Source: Leptodontidium sp. MPI-SDFR-AT-0119
Taxonomy: Eukaryota; Ascomycota; Leotiomycetes; Helotiales; Leptodontidiaceae
Direction: 5' to 3'
DNA length: 64,000 bases
NCBI GenBank assembly: GCA_020726505.1
Contig: JAHLEZ010000011.1
Coordinates: 1,860,001-1,924,000 of the forward strand
The first letter of the stretch is position 1. The number at the start of each line of letters is the position of its first letter. Both the position numbers and the translations under genes were made by a program. This document shows, one piece after another, positions 11,587-23,409 of this stretch. Below the pieces are notes generated by a model. That model did no database searches. It was not told where the DNA came from and saw nothing but the letters and a program-made list of their open reading frames with translations.

Positions 11587-12897
11587 CTAACTCTTGAAAC
11601 GCGAGAAGACGTTGTCGTCAGGCCAAGTGAAGATATCCACCCACGGTATGAAATAAACCGCCGCTGCGACGCCTACACCAAGGACGACAGCAGGTCCTGT
11701 TCGAATCTTGCCACCATTCACCGCGTTTGTCTGCCATTTCCATATCGCTGAGGTGTGTCGCAATTTGTCGCTGACCGCTAGAAGAAAGGGAGTGGTTAGA
11801 CCGGAAACCTTCACCGGAATTGCTCCAATTCGTGTCAACTTGGAAGGTGATTCTCCCTCGAGTTTGAGTCTTCTGGTTGGAATACGTCTCCCCACCGATC
11901 CATACGAACACGGTTGAACTTTGAGGCACCATCGATTAACAGGATTCCCGAACCAGGACCAGCCTGTTGGTGGCTCTCACACCGACGGATGACTAGAGTT
12001 GGAACCGACCACTGAGTTCGTACGATATAAACTCAATTTGGCGACTGGCAAGAATGACCAACTTGTTGTCTTGTGCATGTTGTGGAAGCTTTCGAATCGC
12101 GTCTTGCAAGCTAGCGCCCGTGGTGACGAGAAGAGTGGAGTTGACTTTGTAATGAGTAGCACGATTAGTCAAATCCTCTTGCACCACTCCTCAATGCTTA
12201 CCTCTCAATAGTTCCTCCCAGGGAGCTGACACCATTTTTTCGAGGAACCTCAATGCCCCAGGACGAGCAATTGCTATAATGGCTACCTGCATGTCGCCTC
12301 TCAGCTTCTCAATCACCCTGTACACTTTGTTCGCCTCACCCCGGACCGATTCCGACGGCCCCTCCGTACTTGCCGTACTGCTTTGGCTTTCAACTTATGA
12401 AACTCGCGGGAGAATCCATCCTCCACATAGCTGAATGGGTCTTGGTATAACGTGGTAGCACTTTCGTCGTCTTCATCCGTCTCGGTTGGGGCAACAAAAG
12501 GCCGGCAGAAAGCGAAAACGGCTTCCAATTCTTGTTGAAACGAGCCGCCCTGCTTTCTCTCGAGCTGACTTATGAGCACGTCAAACATGGCTGTACTAAA
12601 TCCAGCATGTTTCACACTTAAGTCTCTTATGCGCACCAGGTCTCTGGCCTTTACTTCGTATAGCTTTTGAAGGTTGAGTTCAAGTTGATGAACACGCGAT
12701 TCAGCCTCCTTGCTTGCGACATTGGCATCTTCCAGCCTCTTCTTCTCCGTCTCATTCTTTACTTGATCTTTGCTGACTGCTGTCCTCAGATCAGACACGA
12801 CCTGACGCAATCGTTCGATTGGGATTTTGCTCAAATCGGCGGTGGCTGGAAGTACATCTAATTCCTCGGAGGGAGACATTGATGTGGCTGGAGTCAT
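11587..12897 (-). pseudogene. Decayed coiled-coil / C-terminal membrane protein gene
   Basis: Coding-like segments on the minus strand continue one another across different frames. From ATG at 12897 a charged heptad-rich region (SDLRTAVSKDQVKNETEKKR and on) predicts a coiled coil, then an acidic segment. Near 12402 the frame must shift by one base to continue as SSTASTEGPSESVRGEANK and KVYRVIEKLRGDM. At about 12207 an in-frame TGA interrupts; beyond it the same frame continues (EDLTNRATHYK...). A further frame change near 12000-11900 leads to a C-terminal hydrophobic helix (AVVLGVGVAAAVYFIPWV) ending at 11587. At least three lesions make a normal product unlikely. I do not recognise the family. 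Assembly error could explain the indels but not the TGA. Confidence 0.6.
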
Positions 12898-13124
12898 ATT
12901 TGTTGTTGTCGCATAGAGCAAAGATAATTGGAAGATGGCACTGTAGACAGAACTTGGAAGGAGGAGAGAGGTGGGAAAGAAAAAGCATGGAAAATGGATG
13001 GGAAGTTGTTCCGGCCGCTCTGACGCTAACCAATTTGTAGCTAATCTGGATAAAGAAATCTCACTGAATTTGATATCCGCAAAAGCAACTGCTAGGCCAT
13101 AAGGGCCGATAGACACACCCCTTA

Positions 13125-14203
13125 ATGCGCCGCAAGGTAATCACGGTTCCCAGTCCTTTCAAGACGACAAAGGCAGATAGATTAACGTTAGTAAAGTCGA
13201 AGAAGGATCCCCAGACAACCAGCATGCGCCGTGTTTCAGCAAAGCCGCAAACCAAACAGAATCATGGGCAGATCAAGGTCAACCGGAAGCCACTTTCGCA
13301 GTGGGACTTCAAGCTACGGTTAGGCGGACACGTCCGCAAATATATAGCGAATATTACCAGGGTTCATGAGCAGGCCAGGTCCCTCAACCACGATATCAAA
13401 GTGTTTGTGGATTTTACAGCACATCTTATTTATGACTTGTGCCTTCAGCTTGGATCCGCCACAAATTTCAACAGTTTACCAGCTCCATTGCCGCTCGGGA
13501 GCACACTGAGCACGCATTTCAACACGACGACGAGAACAGATACTTTCGAAAGGTTCAAGAAGCATTTGACGTATCAAATTCTACACCAGATCGGAAGGCT
13601 CGTGAACCCTTCTCAAACCGCGTTGTGTGTTATCAAGGAGCGGATGGGAACTGTTGTGATGGATGGGAAGAATGGGATGAGGATCGCCTTCTATCCGCTG
13701 TCGATGATGGCGACCATGAGCAGTTGCTTAAGATGCAAGGAGCTCTCGATCTCCAACTATTCGATTACAAAAGAGTTATTTTAGATTTCCTTCGCGAAGC
13801 TCGCAAGGCTCTAGATCTGACAAATGATGCACTCGAAGCCTTGGAGAACAACAGCAAAGTTCCTGAGATGGGGGAAGACGAGTTAATCGGAGAACTGCGG
13901 GGATTTTTCGAGAAGAAACCATGCAATGAAAATCTTCTTCAGGCCGCTGAATCCGTCATTCATCGAGGAATTCTGATCGGGATGAACAACTACCTCCGCC
14001 ACCGGACACAGTTCGAACAACTCTTCCAGTGCGATGACACCCTCAGCATTCTGAAAACGAAAGGAAACATCATCCAATACGACGGATTGCTCCCTATTCT
14101 GAAGCCTCACACCTACGATGTGATGAACTTGGATTTTGTTAAGGAAAATTCAACCCAAGATTCAGAAAAGCCAACCGTCGAGGATCCTCTATCCGTAGGT
14201 TGA
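13125..14203 (+). CDS. Hypothetical protein, two exons
   Basis: Unrecognised protein. I read exon 1 as 13125-13438 and exon 2 as 13483-14203, joined across a 44-nt GT-AG intron that keeps phase and gives about 344 aa. The N-terminus is very basic (MRRKVITV.., many Lys/Arg), then a mixed helical region, then an acidic segment (WEEWDEDRLLSAVDDGDHEQ) and a helix-rich C-terminus. There is no signal peptide or membrane segment. The start is uncertain because an upstream exon or a later ATG (MRRVSAK) could be used. It lies head to head with the decayed coiled-coil gene, whose start is only 227 bp away. Confidence 0.5.
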
Positions 14204-15303
14204 CTTTCCTCGGCAATCCATTTGTGAACAATGAGGCACACATTATCGACCTGGTGACATCAAAGGTGAGTGTTACGCAAAGAGGTCAGATGCTTCTTTT
14301 ACAGAGACTGGTCGGTGACAGTCCCTCTTACCACTGATGAAGGCGTTGAAATTCCGAAGCCTGGAAGCGCAGATGTAGAAGCTTCCGGTTGAAGTCATGC
14401 GTCGTTATGAGTTGTATCTAGTACACAGCCATTAGTGGAGGGGAGGGAGCATAAACATCCAATTTCAACTTGCAGGTGCTACTTGATACGCGGGCGGAGG
14501 CTTGTACTTTGTTAATGCGTGGGGGCAACTAATGCAAGGGGGTCGCGTAGCGGAGGCTACTATTCTATGATTGGGAAGGGGGAGGCCCAGGCGTAGGTTG
14601 CTATTCTGTGATTGCAGAATGTTACTGCGAGAATAAATATTTCAATTTTTTCTTTTTAACAACTTTTATTCGAGTGAAGTGAAATTTTTTTAATAATCTT
14701 AAATCTGGTTTCGTGTTAACCGCCCGAGAATTTGCTTTCAGTTTTTGGAGAACCATTATTAAAAAACAAGTTTACGTGAAATAAGCAATGGCCCGGACCA
14801 GTAAAGGAGGTGATAAAACATGCATTAAAACATTGTCCACCTTTTTCGTTCTTTTAAAAGAGTGTTACAAAGAATCAGATGGAGTAAGTGATCCGAGCAT
14901 TGAATACTTATTGCGGTCAAACACACCTCTACAGTACATCACCACAGCGTAGCATGAATAAGTTCATTTGGTATGGGTGAGTTGTACCGGTCCGCCATGA
15001 TAGCCCATCAAATCCCGAGCATTCGGCACTAAAGCTATTGACTCGTGGGCACGTTGGCTGAAAAGTAACTGAAGAGTAAGGCTATTACAATCGTACAATA
15101 AGTATTTACGCCTCAATGGCAACAACAAATGGCCATAATGTCTTGTGTATCCCCGTCATTGCTCTCAAAACGAGTCTCCCTGCCTTATCTCGGGCACCCT
15201 TGCTGGACATTGCTTGGAGGTAGACGTGGCGAGATAAAACAATATTTGTCGCATACAACCAACCTTAGACTACGGATAGGATGCCATCAGGGTAGCATGA
15301 ATC
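14204..15303. other. Intergenic region with a small imperfect tandem repeat
   Basis: About 1.1 kb. AT-rich after 14630, with no supported gene. It contains the duplicated unit annotated at 14538-14614. Confidence 0.5.
14538..14614. repeat. Imperfect tandem duplication
   Basis: Two adjacent units of about 36-37 bp. Both start with GGGGG and end in CTATTCT(A/G)TGATTG, with GGAGGCTACTATTC in one and GTAGGTTGCTATTC in the other. It looks like an old local duplication; no function is visible. Confidence 0.5.
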
Positions 15304-16375
15304 TCAGATCCAACCAAGCTTAAAAGGATACGAAGCATAGCTTTCTAGGGGATACATGTCAACCCTGTGGTGCAGCACGGCCTTCTTCACAGCTGCTACT
15401 GTTGTAAATGGTTCGATCTTGCCTTGTGCCTGTGCATGCGCCAATCGTTCTTCTCCATAATCCTGCGCTTCTCTCTCCCACTTCACAAACGGATGGTCTG
15501 CTTCCCTCGATATATGAGGTCCTGCCACAACGGATTCTGGAAATGCGGCTTCTTCACGTAATAGAAGGTTAGCCACAAAATGGACGCCAACTTGCAAAGG
15601 GATTCGAATAACATCGATGGTTCCCATGTCTTCACTTCTTGCGAGAGGTAAGGCTTTATCCTTCAAAGACTCGAAGCTAATAGGTGCGCTAAGTCCATTT
15701 TCGTGACCCGTTAGGGCCAATATGATGCTCTGGTTCTGGGCAACGTCGTCATAGTGACGGAAGCCGTCTGCGTGCTTCTCAGCGGCCACGGACTTGTACT
15801 CGTCGAACACTACTATAAGTGCTTCGCAAATCAAATGTAGTTTGAAGTACCTTGGGTCCGGCCAAGGCTTGCACAATTTGATAAGGGCATTAGCTCTGTT
15901 GTTTTCTTCCACCGTCTTTCGAACCTGAGCGCAAATGTGCTCGTAGTATCCCTGGGACTGTCTTTGCATATTCTTCCTTAACGCTTACGGGAACAGCAAA
16001 GAATTCATCAAGTTGTATTTGTGGTTCCCTGCCCAGAGCATCGGACCAGGCATTCCAGATACCACCTAGGATCACCGGCCCATTACGGCCGACCATATTG
16101 GTTGCTGACTGAGTCCCGTAGAATACTGTGGCTTTGTTGTAGAATAGGTATTCCTTCCATGTATCGATATACGGTATTTTATGGCCTCGTTTTTGGGGAT
16201 TCTCGATGCTGTCGAGTTCAAGCATTTCATGATTGGGGTGAAGTGGATTGGGAGGTGACCAGATGAGCTCGAGCTCAAGTCGATATTCGTCATTTTCTGT
16301 TATGAACCAGTCTCGTCTGAGGTCCTCCCTCAACTCTGCGACGACTTCTGGTGAGAGGAGTGGTGATACGTCCAT
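15304..16375 (-). CDS. Hypothetical protein with a frame break
   Basis: Two long minus-strand segments belong together: 16375 to about 15993 (MDVSPLLSPEVVAELREDLR...) and about 15970-15304 (...GYYEHICAQVRKTVEE...), roughly 350 aa. They are one base apart in frame. Two readings fit. Either a 31- or 37-nt intron with donor GTAAGC is removed (very short for a fungus), or there is one surplus base after GAAGAA, in which case VSVKEEMQRQSQGYYEHICA reads smoothly. I see no known domain, signal peptide or membrane helix. The protein is charged and helix-rich toward the end. Family and function are unknown. Confidence 0.5.
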
Positions 16376-17943
16376 AGTCGACCCATAAATCGTCTGTCCA
16401 ATCTTAATGTTCTTCTGGTCTTGATGTTTTGGAATATTTCCTAGAGTCTAGTTCCGGCCTTTGAATCGTGAAACTCGATTCCTAGACTGAACGCCAAGGC
16501 GCTACAACGGCTCGAGGGCCTGCTGTCCCACTCAAAAGTAATGCACGTTCTTGATTGCAATTTGTCGCAGGTATACACAAAATTTGACTGGCCTTGGGTT
16601 ACAAAGTGTGATGGATGAAGGATGCAGAATGTCTTTTGCTAAAGTCGCGCGAAATAGATTCTTCTTGCGTGTAGTCCGTAGCAAAAGAAGCAGGTGAGAT
16701 GATGTATCGTATTCGCTTCATCTGTGGTATTATGCAGTATAAAGGTAGGGACGATGACTCGAATTGGGATCTGGACTAGCCGGAAAAGCACTTTTTCTGC
16801 AACACCACGTGACAATGCCTCAAAATGGACGACTCGGTGCTATATATTTCTTCAAATTACCTTATGCAGTCGACTGATTACAACCCTGCAGTATAAGTCT
16901 AGCAATTCATCAACGCGACAGTGTTGCTATGATTCAACAAAGGTGCCACAAAACCTCCCACTATCGCCAGCGAGGGGCGAACAGCAACACCAGATCAGGA
17001 AGAATTTTACTTTAATTTGGTAGCAAAAAAATAATAATCAAATATCCAAGCATTGATAGATCGATATAAAGATCATAGAGTTGAACAGCTTCCCATCAAG
17101 CTCAGGAAGTCTTTCCACTAGTCTCATCTTCCCCGTCTCCATCTCCATCTACCTACGCATCCAGCTCACCAACGACGAACCTTAAAATCTCCAGTAAAAC
17201 CTTCTCCGTATTACTCTAAAAATAAATAGCCTCTCCTAAAAGTTCTACAATTTCGAGCTTCCAGCGCCTTATCGCTGCTCTCATTCCATTCCCCCATCTC
17301 ACCGATCAGTCTTCGCATCCAACTCCCTGACTGCGACTGTTGTAAGTTAAATTGAAAAATTCAGGATAAGTGTCTTAAGGTGACATGATCACAGTCCCTC
17401 CCCCCGTACACATTGACATAAGTCAGCCACTTTTCAGGGCACCGATTCATTGAAAAACTTCTACTACAAGCAGTAACATAAATAAGTCATCGTTGGTTGG
17501 AGTTCAAAGAGGAAATTACGGTATGTGTTAGTCTAGAACATCAATCATTGAGCTGACCCTAGATTTATCTTGGCAGTCTGTAAGTGTAGGACATCTGAAA
17601 ATGGAAAACTGGGAAGCGATGGTTAGTTCACTAACTCCCCAGTCTGTTCTTTGGAACTCTATGACTTCCTGCGGATAAATCAAAGCTGCAAGACACGTTG
17701 CAAGCCAGATGTACAAGATGGGAGGGAGCTGGCCTTCAACCTGTGTATATAGACCAACTTTGGGATCTTACAGAAAAGATTGCAAACGTGGGAAAATCTC
17801 GCAGACATTTGCAATACAAACTCGCTAACATTGGGGCTTCTATTTAGTCAAGTGAAGGCATGATATCCCAAAATACGGCTGCGAAGTTGGAAGATTTGCA
17901 ATCGATAAAGTGTTGCTGGCACCTCCACGATGGTTGAATGAAT

Positions 17944-18912
17944 TGAAACAGCCACTTCTAAATCTAGACCTCGGGATTGCAGCTCTTCTGCAGAAGCAAG
18001 TGAACGGCAGTTTTAGCGGATGGAGAAAACTTTTTTTTTTCAAGTCTAAATGGGTCAGGGATCTGGGATTTGAATGCTATTCCGGTACTGCTGTCGGGCT
18101 TTTCTTCAGCGCTTCCATTCTGTCGGGTTGAAACCGCCACCACCCACCACAAGGGAGACGAGGCCGCAAATCACAGATGCAGATCTTGGTCCTGGACCAA
18201 TTACTTTCGACGAATTGATGAATTAGATGCCCCACGCGGCCGACTATGCGGACCAAGGGTTGTGATCTCCAGCGGGTAGCTGTTGGCCAGTGGCTGACCC
18301 GGCTGTCCTCAGGTTGTGCCAGGCTGTGCCTCTCACAGACAGAAAGTTAACATGCCATCTGAGCTACACTCGTCCATAACCTAAGACTTGAATTCTAGAA
18401 TGTGGCTCATTCATGAAACAGCCATTCCCGAAGCTACGAACCATCAGCCATGGTGCTTGCTGGAGATCAATCGGTGATGAAGAAAAGCCATGTGGCCCAA
18501 TATGCGGACATCAAGGAGACAACTTCGGCGGGCCGCTCTACGGACACGTACAATCCCACCACCAAATCAAACTCAAAACGAAACAATCTTTGTTGTTGGG
18601 CATCCGGCTTTCATTCCTCATCAAGAAGGTCAATGTTCCCACAGCGTAGCTTGCATAACTAGTGAAGCAAAAAACAAAGTATCAGTTATCCTCCACAGTT
18701 TCATCTACCACCAGCCATGAAACAGCCACTTCCGAAGTCACACAGCTCTCCTTAACTACACTCCACAACTGAAAGCCCGAAGATCTTCAAATACCACTTT
18801 GAGACCTCATGAGAGCCGGTTGGGGAAGGTTGCGAGCCGCCTCCTCTCACACCTTCAGCCTTACACAACCCCGCGATATACTCGACTTACCGACGAAATC
18901 GTGAAACAGCCA
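17944..18912. repeat. Dispersed TGAAACAGCCA motif, four copies
   Basis: The 11-mer TGAAACAGCCA occurs at 17944, 18414, 18718 and 18902, with a near copy (TTGAAACCGCCA) near 18128. Three copies are followed by related CTTC/TTCC-type sequence. Four exact copies within 1 kb is more than chance; they may be remnants of a degenerate repeat or clustered binding sites. Confidence 0.45.
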
Positions 18913-19775
18913 TGCCACGTGGAAAGACGAGGGTCGCCAGTAGGTTATTATAAGCGCTTATGATGACCCTCCGTCTTACGCTCTTTTTTTCGGTTCCTAA
19001 ATCCAACTAAAACAAAACGAAACGAAACAATATATGCGGCTACCACGCAGCCACGAGGCGAGGCGAGCCGAGGGGATCAGCGCAGACCTTCGCCATCCTG
19101 TCCGTTTGCATGCGATGAAATTGAACCTGTGCAGAGTGAGGTAATGTGAAAGAGAACGCAGAAGACTGAATCTAATATTTTTTCCTTTTGGAAAATGGAG
19201 GAGGGTGGGCTCATCATCGATCTTCCCCCTTTTCCAGCCCGCCCCCACAAACTCTAAGCGAGCTCTGATTCGCTAAAAACACAAGTGCAATATACACCCG
19301 AAGGCACATACCTAGCTCTGCAGTGAATTTCCCATCCTCTGCTATTTCTGTACTCCTAATTTCCTTGCATTCCGCGCTAATCTAAAACTATGTGGAAATC
19401 CGAGATCTACAAGTGTGGAGTTTGTTTAGCAGAAATGCACTTTCTTTTCCTTTCATCCATGATGAATACCACAAGGATGGATCACAGCTTTCAGAATCAG
19501 GAAGGTGAGAGAAAAACAAACAAACAACCAACAAAGATCTACATGTAGTTGCAGGCAGGGCTGAAACACCCCCCGCCATCAACACCTTCCACAGCATCGG
19601 ACAAAGCTCCCCTTCAAGCGCTTACTGCTTGCTTGCCTTCGGGAACACCCTCAACCTTCCTTCCTTTCCCTCCTTCTCCCCCAAATTCCCCAAAAAACAA
19701 AGATCTCGGGCGCCTATACGTTTCGAGATTATCCTCCGACCGCTCTCCTTTAAGGTATGCCGCAGACATGCATGC

Positions 19776-19789
19776 ATGCATATATGCAT
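19776..19789. repeat. Perfect palindrome ATGCATATATGCAT
   Basis: A 14-bp perfect palindrome inside a longer ATGC-repeat tract starting at 19768. Probably simple-sequence origin. Confidence 0.6.
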
Positions 19790-19860
19790 CATGCAGGGGT
19801 TCTTTCCGGGCTGATTTCCAGTCTCTTTTTTCTTTGTTTGGGGGCCGGATTTGTTGGTGG

Positions 19861-19880
19861 TGTGGGTGTGGGTGTGGGTG
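19861..19880. repeat. TGTGGG minisatellite
   Basis: Three copies of TGTGGG and a partial fourth in tandem, in a G-rich stretch. Confidence 0.7.
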
Positions 19881-20978
19881 ATAGTGAGGCTGCGCCGCAT
19901 TTCTCTCCTCCTGTATGGTATGGTATGGACGGTAAATCTACAGGAGAGGAGGGAGGCTTTGGGGGCTTTTGCGGGAGGGCTGGGTAGGGCTGGGCTGCGC
20001 TGGGTTGTGGAGGGGAGTGGGATAGAGGAGGAAGGGGGGGATAGAGGGGGCAGGGGAGAGGTTTTGGGACCTATCAGAGGAGGGGGCTCGTATTTAGTTT
20101 TGGTATTTTGAACTTAATGTACAGTACTGCGAGTGTAGGTAGGCATGAGTTCGAGATTAGGAGAGAGGAGGAATGAGAGGGTAATATTGAGCTTGAATAT
20201 CCATGAGAGTCATTTCACAAATACTTGTAGGAGGTGGAGGTAGAAAGACTATCATGCAAATGAAACACCATATCATCGAGGTACAAGTGATCTCACTGCA
20301 TGACAAAAGTCAAGTGTTTCTACATCTTCTTTTATTTTATGTATCCCAATTAGCAAAGTAGCTAGCTACCTAGCCCACCCGCAAGCAAAGTACAGACAAA
20401 GAAGCAAGAGCCAAAGCACAAAGCTCGCATTCAAAGAGTGGTATCTCAACGCATCGCATTCCATCGAATCGTAACCATCCCTCCTGCCCATCCATCTATT
20501 AACCGGTCCATAAAATCCCAACCAAGTCCAGTCCAGCCATGAGAAGAAAAATCGTAATAGATCATCATTGTTCACCCATCGATGCATCGGTCCATCATCA
20601 AAGAAAAATTAAAAAGAGAAGAAAAAGAAGAAGGCAAGCAGCCCAAACGTAATGATAAACGCCCCATGTACTGTAGTGTATCATTTGCCAACCAGCGCCA
20701 AATCAAACTCCAAGAAAGCATGAGAGAGAAAAGTTCGTTCATTTGTATGTATTGTATGTGCGTGTTGCGGTGTATCGTAAAGTCCGGTGAAAGAAAGATT
20801 GAGTAGCGTTCTCGTGATTCGTGATGTCGTATTGCGAGGAGAAGGCTGTGTTTGTTATCAAAGGAACCAGGCAAGTGGTGTATCGACAAAGATAGTATGG
20901 GGTATCGCGGAAGGTAGTGTGATAATCCAGGGGAATATCTCGAAAGAATATAAGAAAGAGGAGAAACAGATCAACGAC

Positions 20979-22775
20979 CTATTCATCCTCACACTCAGCA
21001 TCTGCCTCTTCCTCATCAACATCCTCCAGCTTAACCGCTCTCCTACCACCAGCACCACCGCCCACAGCTCCCAGAACAAGTCTGACTCCTCCGTTCGCTT
21101 TGCTCTCAATGATACCCTCCTGGAAAGCCCAATTGAGAAGTAGATTATCATCACCCTGTCTCAAAACAACCTTTCCTTGGGCTTGAGCTTCCAAATGCTT
21201 GGCCACATGCTCCATTCTCTCATCCCAGCATCCTGTTCCCACAAACACTGTGCCGCAGTTGTGAAGAGGACATGCGAGACGGGTAGGAGCTTGACGCTTG
21301 GTCTTGAGACAGGTCTGTTGTAGGCTCTTGATGGTATCTTCCCACGCGGCATCTGTGCTGGCCTTCTTGCGCTTGACGTGGAGAGGAACATGCATGCGGC
21401 GGAGATGTTGAGTGAAGAGGTCCTTTCGGTTGAACTCGCTTCCTCGAGCGATAGTACCATTACCACTGGAGTCGATGATTGAATGGCCTGCCTTCGATTG
21501 ATTCGCGCCACAACTTCCTTGTTCGCACACCCAAGCTTGGAGGTTCAGATGCTGGCTACTGACATGACGCTTCCACTCATTCTTGCTAGCGAACGTAGAT
21601 GGACAACCTGCAAAATCAAAGACGCATACGAAAGCACGGGTGTGTGCAGATGCGATGTGGCGTTGTAGAGCACCTGCGTCTTTGAAGGGGGCGTGAGAGC
21701 AGGACTTGCATGTGACCTGGCCTTTGGTCTTGGGCAGGGCTTTGGCGATGCGACTCCGCTTGGCTGCTGGTGCAATAGATTTGCTGTTGGGAGAAGCGCG
21801 GCGCTTGCGGGTTCGTGTCGATTTAGGTGTGTATTCGGTGTCTGAGGCGGGTGTGGAGGGGATGTTTTCTGGGTCCATGTCTTCCATGTCTCCTTCTGCG
21901 TCAATGTCTGACGTACGGCAATCGTCGACGAGGATTGTGTCCTTGGGTGAAGCTTCATCTTTGATTGAAGCACCAATGCCTTCATCTGAAGGGTATCTGT
22001 ATCCTTGAGATTCACCTGAGGTCTTCATACTTGCTTGGATGTGGTGATGGTCAACATCATCAACACCAACCACGTACTCACTCTTCATGGTAACTCCTCC
22101 AAAGTCTTCATCATTGTTGCCGAAATAGAAATCTTCCGCATCAGCGAAAGTCTGGACTTGATGCATGCTCACACAGGAGGAGCCATGATGTTGAGAAAAA
22201 CCGTATCCTTGGTAGCTTAATGAGCCGCCTTGGAGATCTGGGAGTGATTGTTGGAAGTATGAGTCGTCCATTCCGTAGTACTGGTTCTCTGGGTAGAACT
22301 CCGGCTCAGCTGCTGGGCTCTCTGCGCTTCCACTACTGGAGGTGAGATCATGAGATAGTGAAGGTGAAGGCATTCTCTGGTGAGAAGCTCTTGGAAGGGA
22401 CGAGGTAGGGACCGAGGTATGGTTTATGCCGCCGTGAAGGAGCTCTCGGGGGAGATTGGGAGCAGTGAAGAGCTGGCGTTGAGGTTCGTTGACAAAGCGC
22501 TGCATGGTAGGAGGTTGGATTTGCTGGTTGTTGATATACCGCTGCTGTTGCTTTTGTTCTTGAGCGCGTATCTGCTGAACTTGTTGCTGTACTTGGAAGG
22601 ACATCGGTGATTGTGAATGCCAGCTGTTCTGTAGAGACAACTTCTCCAGTGATGGGTCGATGTTGTTCATGTTATTCCAATCCATGTTGGCCTCACGCAG
22701 TTGATCATCTGAATTTGTGGTGTCAAAGAAATGCTGGCGCTCGATAGAGAAGGACATATTGTCGTAGTCTGTCAT
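20979..22775 (-). CDS. C2H2 zinc-finger protein, 598 aa
   Basis: Single long minus-strand exon. I start it at the first ATG (MTDYDNMSFS, 22775); the frame is open a little further up without another ATG. The N-terminal half is Gln/Ser/Asn-rich and unstructured. A Lys/Arg-rich stretch (TRTRKRRASPNSK) may be a nuclear signal. Zinc-finger modules follow: CKSCSHAPFKDAGALQRH, then CVFDFAGCPSTFASKNEWKRH..QH, then a CEQGSCGANQ..FNRKDLFTQHLRRMH unit and CPLHNCGTVFVGTGCWDERMEH. The C-terminus is acidic (DVDEEEADAE). The K-N-x-W-K-R-H finger resembles that of the larger gene at 26646-29682, so both probably belong to one fungal C2H2 family of unknown target. Likely a nuclear DNA-binding protein. Confidence 0.85.
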   Translation of the reverse strand: MTDYDNMSFSIERQHFFDTTNSDDQLREANMDWNNMNNIDPSLEKLSLQNSWHSQSPMSFQVQQQVQQIRAQEQKQQQRYINNQQIQPPTMQRFVNEPQRQLFTAPNLPRELLHGGINHTSVPTSSLPRASHQRMPSPSLSHDLTSSSGSAESPAAEPEFYPENQYYGMDDSYFQQSLPDLQGGSLSYQGYGFSQHHGSSCVSMHQVQTFADAEDFYFGNNDEDFGGVTMKSEYVVGVDDVDHHHIQASMKTSGESQGYRYPSDEGIGASIKDEASPKDTILVDDCRTSDIDAEGDMEDMDPENIPSTPASDTEYTPKSTRTRKRRASPNSKSIAPAAKRSRIAKALPKTKGQVTCKSCSHAPFKDAGALQRHIASAHTRAFVCVFDFAGCPSTFASKNEWKRHVSSQHLNLQAWVCEQGSCGANQSKAGHSIIDSSGNGTIARGSEFNRKDLFTQHLRRMHVPLHVKRKKASTDAAWEDTIKSLQQTCLKTKRQAPTRLACPLHNCGTVFVGTGCWDERMEHVAKHLEAQAQGKVVLRQGDDNLLLNWAFQEGIIESKANGGVRLVLGAVGGGAGGRRAVKLEDVDEEEADAECEDE

Positions 22776-23376
22776 CTGGGCTGGGGGGTAGTCCAGGAAT
22801 CGGCCGCAGCGTCCAGTAGCCAAGGTAAAGCAGGTAACAAAGTGAATACCAAATCAAAGCTGAAGGTCGAAACCAGAGGCGGAGAATTGATTGACAATGG
22901 GTCCAGGATGGAGTACAAGTAGGGAATACCAAAGTCGGTCAAGGTGAATGTTTGCTCCAATGCCGACGTTCTGATGTTGTGTATCAGCGAGCTGTCCTTG
23001 GGAGCGCGCGTAATTGGCTGAAGCGAGGTACAGTCGAGGGAGACCAAACAAAGGGTACATACATACAATGCACCAGGATCTTCGACACAAACAGACCGTT
23101 TTTTTTTTTATCAAAGCACCGAGTTCTTTTGTACACCGCAGGGCGTCGTTATGCACAATCCTCGGAAGATATACAAAAATAAGAATCCGGATTCCAGAAG
23201 TCGAAGCGTCACAGAGGGGAGATGTAGTGGGGGCGAAGTAAGTCAGTCAATCAGTCGATGTATTCAAGGGCGGCGCAGTTCTTCTCTGGGCAGGATAGGA
23301 TAGAAGAGCTGAAGCGGATCAGGAGGGGAGGAGGACGTCGAGATAAAGTAGACAAGAGGAGGAGGGAAGAGGAGGG

Positions 23377-23409
23377 AAGTAAGTAAGTCAGTCAGTCAGT
23401 CAGTCAGTC
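23377..23409. repeat. AAGT/CAGT microsatellite
   Basis: Three AAGT units run into five or six CAGT units in tandem. Confidence 0.85.

Larger units (their letters stand above)
16376..20978. other. Gene-poor region, 4.6 kb
   Basis: No supported coding gene. Contains repeated short motifs (17944-18912), a 14-bp perfect palindrome near 19776, a GTGTGG-type minisatellite near 19861 and G-rich patches near 20030. The right end is 3' flank of the C2H2 gene that ends at 20979. Confidence 0.5.
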
